Assembly (NCBI GenBank): GCA_036936605.1
Contig: JAUPFV010000001.1
Coordinates: 155,033,187-155,097,186 of the forward strand
Length of the DNA stretch: 64,000 nucleotides
DNA from: Limnanthes douglasii subsp. nivea
Taxonomy: Eukaryota; Streptophyta; Magnoliopsida; Brassicales; Limnanthaceae
Direction of reading: 5' to 3'
Shown: one piece after another, positions 56,846-64,000 of the stretch
How the letters are laid out: each line of letters begins with the position of its first letter
How positions within the stretch are numbered: the first letter of the stretch is position 1
Translations under genes and position numbers: made by a program
The notes under the pieces: model-generated
Database searches by the model: none
What the model saw: only the letters and a program-made list of their open reading frames with translations
Told to the model about the DNA's origin: nothing

Positions 56846-57690
56846 TTACGTCATTCTACTCGAAATCGACAGTGAGGTCGCAGTAGTACGTCTTCGGCCT
56901 AACTTTTCCACCCGTCTGTTTTTTTTTAACCAACTAAAAAACTTAGGGATAAATGAACTATAACCGCTGGTAACCTCAGGATGCAAACACGAGAAATGAC
57001 TGTATATCCAATAATCTAACAAAACTTTAAAGTCAGTCAAAATATTTAGCGACAACTTCGATGCTCCTCCTATCCCCTTGTATAGCCTCGCTAACGCATA
57101 AGTACCCCACACTATACCACTTAGCAATCTATGTGCTCCAGTGAAGTGAGAAAATTAGATTATACGTTTGTCTAGCTGGTGTTCATGAAAATAGTACAGT
57201 CGAACATATATATGATATATGCACGTGCGGCGTGTAAGACAATCTGATCGGCACAGTGCAGATTTGCATTACAATATCAGATTGTCTTACAATATCAGGG
57301 CGCTGAAAACGTATTCTTGAGCCATTTAAGACAAAACCAACCCTATCTTGTTTATCCAACTCATCTTGGATCTTAACTTCCTTTACTCCCAACAATGTGG
57401 CAAAATCCATGTATTGTTCACCAAAAGTATCGCTCTCCTCGATTTTAACTATGGAACCTACTACTGGGAGGCTGCTAATTTCAAACACATAGTCTAAAAT
57501 ATTGCAGAAGAAGAACTAGAAATTGTTGGTCTCCTGATGCCAACGTTTGAGGAAAGCCTCACTCAAGTGAGTGTTTGAGCAGAACTTGCTCAAGTATCTG
57601 ATTAGAGGCCAAAATAAGTCCCTCAAATGATAGCCTGCACATCTACTTGTTACCTACTAAGGTCTTACTGATCTAATAGTCCATACATGG
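56846..57690 (-). pseudogene. Plant mobile domain (PMD) remnant
   Basis: On the minus strand, FLKRWHQETNNF (about 57560) matches the PMD start (FL.RWRPET..F), followed by ISSLPVVGSIVK (57480), YMDFATLLGV, and, after frame changes, IVWGTYALARLYKGIGGASK with LDYWIYSHFSCL (57110-56990). PMD (aminotransferase-like) domains occur in transposon proteins and in MAIN-type plant proteins. Stops and a 57-nt hairpin interrupt it, so I call it a pseudogene, probably from a transposon. Confidence 0.65.
57234..57290. other. 15-bp perfect hairpin
   Basis: GTAAGACAATCTGAT at 57234-57248 pairs with ATCAGATTGTCTTAC at 57276-57290 across a 27-nt loop. It lies inside the PMD remnant and explains a local duplication there. 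Confidence 0.85.
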
Positions 57691-60012
57691 CCTGACTGTT
57701 AATACCCTGCCTCGACTAATATGCATGTAATTTTTGTTGAAGTTTTCATCTCTTGTAGTAAAGGTATCATCGACAATGTATATTGTCTCCTAAAATATAT
57801 TTATGACTAGGAAATTCAATTTGATGGTTGCAAAGAAAGCATCTCCACTCGATGGAAAGGTAATGAGAAGATGTATGAGGGCTCAACTATACAAAACTAC
57901 TTACATTGATCGAGTCGTTTGGAGCATGAAAAAGCAGGCTACTTGAAAAAGAAAAAGAGGATAATAGCCATAAAAAATGCTCGGGAGACGCTAGTTTTGG
58001 ATGATGGCTAAAAAGGCTGAAGACGGTTGTACCTAGTGGGTTTAAGAAAATGTAGGAACCAATTATCTGCAACAATTTGAAGGCATCCCCTTTAATCTGG
58101 TATCTGTTACATAAGAGGGATTAGTTTATGTTAAAACCTCAGACACGGTGGCCAACCTTATAGCCCCTATAGAGCTAGTCAACCCTATAGCTTTGGTGGA
58201 GGTGGTTGAAGCCAATGTGGTGGTTGAAGATCACATCGTCAATACTGCATAAGTTCCTGAAAAGAGTTATTTTCCTATTGAAAAATTTGAAGAGGTTATT
58301 GTAAGTTCGTTTGCTTGGCTCGCACCCGAGTCATGGTTGTTGATTTACCCTTGTGAGACCTCAACGGTGATGTATGTATTTTTTTATTTTTACCATTTAC
58401 TTGTTTTTCGTTATGAATTAAAACTGTTATTTTTGCAGATAATTTTTAACGCATTCGTCATGCTGTAAAAGATCTTAACCATTTGTGGTCCTATTATTCC
58501 ACTCTCCAACCCATTATTGAGGATGGTGGTTAAACCGTTGGAGGGGATTCGTCAAGTTAAGGAAAATGTTGTTGAGAATAAATAAAAAATGAATTTTTTA
58601 TATAAATTTTTGGAAAGACACTTTGGTGAAGCTTTTTTTTCAGGAGGTCTACACCCTGGTGTAAAATAACTTGCAATTGACTCAAAATATAGTAATGGGA
58701 TTGATCAGATCGTTGGACATTCACATCGTAGTTCTTTCCAAGCAGGAAGTGTAAAATGAAAAGGTTTTTCGAGCTGCTATGGAGGTTCTTCAAAAGGTTA
58801 AAGACTAAGTAGAATATGAGCATAAAATTTATAAGGACAAGTTTTTGAAGATTAAAGAAGTTAGGTATATAACAACTTAAGAAATTAGTCGGACTCTATA
58901 GTGTTGAGGGAAACACTCACAAATATATGTTAAGTAGATAACTTTATTAATCCAGAAAGAAAATATATGATTTATATCGTTCTAACCATATTTATACAAT
59001 TTTTATAGTATGTTCTCTCTCTTTGATGACATTAACCGATTGTTTAAACGTGTACTGTTTTTCTTGAATCATGGATTGGAATATTAAATGTCCATTACTT
59101 CTTTAATTATGACCATTTATGCTGCATGATCATTAATAAATGTGAGGAGTGAGGTGCGACGGTTGGGATAAGCCCTAATCTTTCATAACACTCACTCTGT
59201 ATTCATCGTACCGAGCCCCGAGGGTAGACTTTCACTCAATTTGGATGTCGGCAATAACCTTATTATTGTGGTTCTATCTTATTTTTTGGTAATAACCTTA
59301 TTAAGGCTCCCTCATAGTTATTTTAGAAATTCATGTCAATGGGTTACTGAAGGTAATATTGAATTTATAGGCAAGATAGGTATGGTAACAAAAATTCTGA
59401 AAAACCCAAAGTGGTGAAATGTAACTTTTTAGGTCAGACGTTAATGTCGAAGTTGATGTGATTATGGATCAACGATGGCGCGACACGCGTCAAGGATGAC
59501 GATGCTTATCATGTCAAATATTTGACATAGATAAGTTTGAGTGTAAAATTAGGTGACAGTGATGCCTCGTTCCTCTTAATGTATAATACTATTTTTTAAA
59601 TAAAAAAATTGTTTTGTTTATCCTTGATTCTAACAAGTCTGTCTAATTAAACAAAAATAGAGGTTTTCACTGAAGACTTTAGTCATTTGAGATTTTTCAG
59701 AGATATATTGCACATAGCAAAGGTTATTCATCTGAAGACCGTCATGCACCACCACTGTCAAGGATTTAGTGATCTTTGCATAACAGGTACGCATGTCTTT
59801 TGTAGTATCTATTTATATACCGTCCTTGGGGAGTGCTGAGGGGATCGGTTTTATGTGCCCACCAGAGATTATACTCACTATTAAGACCTTTCCACCAGTA
59901 GCTCTTTACTGCGCAAGCCAACCTAGCCATTTTTGTATTTTTTATTAGCCCTATTGGTATCTTGCAGCCGTTCTAGTTTTGATATGGCCCTTAAAAGAAA
60001 TAAAAGAATAAA
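57691..60012. other. Unassigned region with degraded coding-like patches
   Basis: Plus-strand frames at 58085-58330 (EVVEANVVVEDHI, EKFEEVIVSSFAWL) and 58660-58870 (coiled-coil-like LQKVKD, EYEHKIYKDKFLKIKEV) look like old coding sequence with stops, but I do not recognise the family. A TTTTTTGCAG acceptor-like site is at 58438. The rest, to 60012, shows nothing I can name. Confidence 0.4.
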
Positions 60013-60547
60013 TTGAAGGAAGCCACACTCCATGGTGACCCACTTGAAAAAAAGGTGGAGAGCACAATGTTCATGGACCAATACTTTGAACGCATAACCC
60101 TGAAGTATGTGTATTTAATTAAGGACGACCACCACGAGTTTAGGGACATATACAACATATCTGATGTTGTCATATCACATGCGCCGACTCTCGAAGAGAA
60201 AACCTACAGGCTCGGGACAATGAAACATTTCTTTGCACGGCCTTGTTTGATTAGGGTTTTCGACTACTGTTTTCTCCTTTTATTCTAGACTTTTTTAGTT
60301 TTGTGAACATATGCCCAACGTAACTGACAGCAAACAGTTGGGGAATGTTAATGAGCATCATACTGAGCTCAAAGCTGCTACAGATTCCTGTTTGTTTGGC
60401 CGACTTGCTAGCGGTGGTCGACGTGCCGAAATTGGTCCACTCACCATTCTTCTAGCTCCAGTTGACTGGGAAATTAATGAGAGAAAATATAATTCAAGTT
60501 TTATGGAAAAGGATGTAGAAGGTGGAAGAGCCTTTTTTACTCCATAG
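60013..60547 (+). pseudogene. Unrecognised coding-like fragments
   Basis: Two frames look better than chance in composition: 60013-60288 (KVESTMFMDQYFERI, VYLIKDDHHEFRDIYN) and 60311-60547 (LTILLAPVDWEINERKYN, EGGRAFFTP). The second ends at a stop, after which a 35-bp segment is duplicated (60518-60554 and 60562-60596). I do not recognise the family. They may be remnants of one gene or transposon protein. Confidence 0.35.
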
Positions 60548-60779
60548 AGGAAAAATATGTGGAAGGTGGAAGAGCCTTCTTTATAGAGGAAAAGGTTGGT
60601 GAAAAAAAAGACGAGGAAGATGAAGAGGATGAGTATTCGATGAGAAACGATTCAGAGACCCCTCCAATACTCTCGGGGAAGGGTCTTGTGCGAGAATTGG
60701 GATACTAGATAAGTGAAGGGGTGAGGTGAAGGTCGAGGATGGACCTGTGGATGAAATAAATAAAGGGTTGGCCATTACG

Positions 60780-61620
60780 ATTGATAAGTATTGTGAAAGT
60801 ACATAAAAATCACAAGTTTTATTGAGAATATTTTAAAGAGAAAATATAGTTCAAGTTTCTAGAGAGAGAAAGTAATCAAGAGTTAAAGTAAGCCAAAAAG
60901 TCAATAAAACTTATATTCATCGGCCATCCCCTATTTATAGGCATAAGTGGTTACAAATAACATAATCACTTAGAAGCTTGGATATTTCACCCCACTTTTA
61001 TGCTTAATACAAACACATTTACTATAATTTGAACACTCAGTCCTTAATATGTACATTGTGTGCTAAATCTCTCATTTAACTATAAAATATACAAATAAAG
61101 ATATTTTTAGTAATTTTTTTCACTCCTCAATTACTTATATCATTATCAATAACCCCCTTAGTCATTGTGAAGAATTTTGAAGAAGGATTAAAAATATTTT
61201 TTACAAAATCAATTATATATCTTTCTTATATAATTTCCTTCTGATCCTCCTCGGGTCCTGTCTTCTATACTGCTCTGACATTTTGAATCGTATCTGTATA
61301 TTATTTTGCTTCAGAAATTCATGTATTCTTTCAAGTTGCATATCATTCTCCCTCGGTGAAGCCAATTCCAATTAATGCGTCATCAAAATTATATGGGAGC
61401 GCAACTGTCATTTGCATAGAGCAGAGTAAAAGGTTCTCAAAGCTTTCTAGTGTGCATACCATTTAACTATGACATGTTACATGTGTCTTCCTATGTTAAA
61501 CTAGGTTCCTGTTATCTGTCGATTCATATATCTACCCATTAGACGCATGTCAACCTTTCAACTACCTCTCTCAAAAGCCAGACCCATATTTACCAGTCCT
61601 TCTATAAATACTCAATCACT
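60780..61620 (-). other. LTR-like or promoter-like region
   Basis: The minus strand has a TATA box with good context (GCCTATAAATAGGGG, near 60950) followed by a leader and an AATAAAA-like signal near 60820, a layout typical of an LTR. I found no second copy or flanking duplication. On the plus strand, CTATAAATACTC near 61600 could serve the accessory ORF that follows. Confidence 0.35.
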
Positions 61621-61760
61621 AACCACCTTGCTCATTACATTTAAATTTTAAAGATTGATAGAGAGAATTCACTGAATAAATTATTCCCTCCATCGTCGTC
61701 GCCATGTTCAAGTTTTGTTGATCTCATACGTTCTTCTTCCGAACTTCATTTATCCCGTTT

Positions 61761-63955
61761 ATGATCAGTTTAGCCAACTGTTGGGACTGGCTTGCCATTG
61801 CACAAAGAGCTGCTAAAAGAGGAGTTTCCAGAATCGTCGACGATAAACCCAAGAAAATCACTCAAACTTATACCTATGGTCCCTGGCCTCCTACCAAGAA
61901 ATCATCGTCCTTCGTTGCGCTCAGAGGTTCCTCAAACAACCCTTCTGATCTAACCCCCAAATCTTGCTCAAAACAACCTACTCGAATCAACAAAGAAATG
62001 CCTCCTTGAAAACAGAGCTACTACACCATATCCTGCTATGGGAGATTCCGAAGATGTCAATACTTCACCAAATCCTACTATCAGAGCTACTACACCATAT
62101 CCACCCATGAAGCGGACCTTTGTGATAAATAAAGAGTTAGATGGGGTCTCTTTGGAAAATAATTAACAAAGAACTTCGAATACACATGGTAGCTTCCAAA
62201 CCGTGCCTGTCTCACTGCACCTCCACAACTTCGAACGAGGTTTTTAAGGAGGTCTCTTAATCAAAATCAAGGATAGAAACTAATTTAGACATTTAAAACC
62301 TGGTAACTACTCCTTATTTTGATTATGAATGAGATGCTATAAGAAAACCTGCTCCGAAGAAGATAAATTAAAAATCCAAAGATAATATCACCCTCCGAGA
62401 AAACATTGGTGCAAATTTATGTGTCAACCTCAAAAATGTCCTCCCTGAATACCTTATTGCACTTAAAAGTGTGCACTATAAGTATTTTAACCAATTAAAA
62501 TCTTAAATCCTCACAAACCAATGGGGTATTCTTGATAACGTAACTTTTCGATTACCCTTGGTAGGAGAAACCCTCCATTTCCTGTGGAGAGAAGGAGCTC
62601 ATAGTCTATCCTAAAATTCTAAATTGAGGCCTTCGATTTCTGTGGGACCCAATCATGGTAGTTTCATTCAAAATAATTGACATTTGCCCAACCCAAGCAA
62701 GTCTGAACCTATGGTTTACTCTTCTCTCCAGAATTATGGCTTCAAGACTTGCCAAGATAGCTCTACCAATAGAGTAATTCATTGCCTAGACTGGTCTGTC
62801 AAAGAACCCTGTTATTTCCTTTTACTACTTGACCCTAAGGGAATTCATCAAAAATTATTGATGACCTTCTTGAGGTAGACAAAATATGGAAGTTGAAATT
62901 CTTCTTTATTACTGGTGCTTAGGAAAATGGCAAGGAGATCTTCGCTGATAATCCCTCAACGCCAAATCTCAAATGGATGAGTACAAGTAAGTAACTTAAG
63001 TTTCTAATGTTACTTTTCCTTGATTTATACCAACTAGTATTATTCTGTATAGAAATTTTGAGGCGATACAAGATTCATAAAGCTGTGGCCGAAGAGACAT
63101 TTGCCAAACTAGGCGAGTGGGAAGAACGAGAATGGTCTAACAAACTCCATAAGGAATTCGTTCCTCTGAACTATGTTCAGAGCCACCTATAGAAGGTCTC
63201 CCTATATTTTTTCATCCCAGCAGATAAATTGATTGAGCCTCATGGTGCAAGAGCCATTGTGAATAGAATCGATGCTTCTGACGCTCGTATACACTTCCTG
63301 CTTGGAACAGAGCTCCAGCCATATACCAAAGAATGATAAGAATAAAAAATCCCAACCTGGACCTTCAAAGGAGCTAAAAAATAAATCCCTAAGAAAAGTT
63401 TAAAGAGAGAAACCACAGAAACTGAGCAGTCTCAAGCCGAGACGTCCAGAAAAAGAAAGGAAGGAGTTGCTTCGGAAAAAAATAAAACATCTTTGAGAAC
63501 TCCCTCAGTAATTGTGGTAGAGAACGTAATTGATGTGTCCTCCCCAAATCCGACCCCAAATTTTGAGAAGGAATAAGAAGAAAACGAAGACCAAGACCTC
63601 TACCTAGACCTTCAAGTTCAAGAAATTTAGAATTGTATCGTGGAAATGATTAATGTAAGAATCACAACAGCCTCAGAAAACACGCCAGCACTGGTAGACA
63701 ATCAACCTGAATCTATTGATAGCAAAACGTGGGCCGATATCTGCAACAGGAACCTCATCAAGCAATTCCAAGCCTTTCAACAATAGGGTTATTCAGATAA
63801 AACTTCACTTGGATTCAAATCATAAGAAAGAATTAGAGGAACCTAAGTTGAAACACCAAGCTGAGATCGACGAAGAGCATTCTAAGAAAGCGTCACTGAA
63901 GAAATTGTATGAAGAAAGCGAAGAGGGGAGAAAGAATGGCCTTCAAGACTTATAA
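61761..63955 (+). pseudogene. Third copy of the Tat accessory ORF
   Basis: The plus strand carries a degraded version of the accessory ORF of the Tat element at 10616-13600. The conserved domain reads DPIMVVSFKIIDICP, then LNLWFTLLSRIMASRL (62640-62750), against DPEIVRYF and PNGWFTLMSCIMASRL in the first copy. Next come IDDLLEVDKIWKLKFFF and ENGKEI (compare VDDLLESESKWRSQFLF and ENGKKI), a putative intron, and WEEREWSNKLHKEF with VQSHL. A coiled coil (LKHQAEIDEEHSKKASLKK) runs towards the window end. Frameshifts and stops occur. The start at ATG 61761 is uncertain. No gag-pol is visible nearby. Confidence 0.7.
62987..63052 (+). other. Putative 66-nt intron in the third accessory ORF
   Basis: Donor AGTACAA|GTAAGTAA and acceptor TTCTGTATAG|AAATTTTG sit at the same codon and phase as in the first copy (WMST before, K-I-L-R after). 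It contains a stop (TAA), so it must be removed for the frame to continue. At 66 nt it is short for a plant intron. Confidence 0.58.
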
Positions 63956-64000
63956 TCGTACTAAATTAAATATAAGGAGGAAAATAGTGCTGCTATCGAA

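Overview
The window is nuclear DNA of a flowering plant, most likely a eudicot. The evidence is two intron-containing genes with plant-type proteins, plant retrotransposon lineages (Tat-type Ty3/Gypsy, Copia, and L1-like LINEs with a C-terminal RNase H), a FAR1-like MULE, a plant mobile domain remnant, and very AT-rich spacers. I saw no rRNA, tRNA, CRISPR or prokaryotic features.

Layout. 1-1620: end of a Copia element (RT, RNase H, polypurine tract, 3' LTR) that sits in an older LINE remnant (1621-2585). 3918-14560: a structurally complete Tat-lineage Gypsy element with 525-bp LTRs and a perfect ATATT target duplication. It carries a sense gag-pol and, before the 3' LTR, an antisense accessory ORF. 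15726-17400: decayed Copia pol, minus strand. 21494-22545: Gypsy gag/protease remnant with a 30-bp tandem repeat. 23766-29891: second, decayed Tat-like element on the minus strand, with the accessory ORF upstream of gag and in the same sense. 30502-30931: minisatellite. 31487-36677: LINE on the plus strand. 36925-42018: the gene island. 44654-50530: second LINE of the same family on the minus strand. 50581-51243: large inverted repeat interrupted near its left end by that LINE. 51850-56480: MULE remnant with motif-rich ends. 56846-57690: plant mobile domain remnant. 61761 to the end: third copy of the Tat accessory ORF, plus strand.

The island holds two convergent genes. The first (plus strand, four exons, 558 codons) encodes a predicted plastid-targeted membrane protein. 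The second (minus strand, five exons, 310 codons) encodes a TOG/ARM-repeat microtubule-type protein and has mitosis-specific (MSA-like) promoter motifs. The two LINEs flank this island tail to tail, and the left one lies about 230 bp upstream of the first gene's start codon.

The most interesting signal is the Tat accessory gene. Its three divergent copies share what looks like a spliceosomal intron at the same codon and phase (phase 1). In one element the gene is antisense and downstream of pol; in another it is sense and upstream of gag. The intact element also contains the octamer CCGGACAG (either strand) about eleven times, in different reading frames, in both LTRs and on the accessory strand. 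All assignments were made by reading translations by eye, with no database search or alignment program.
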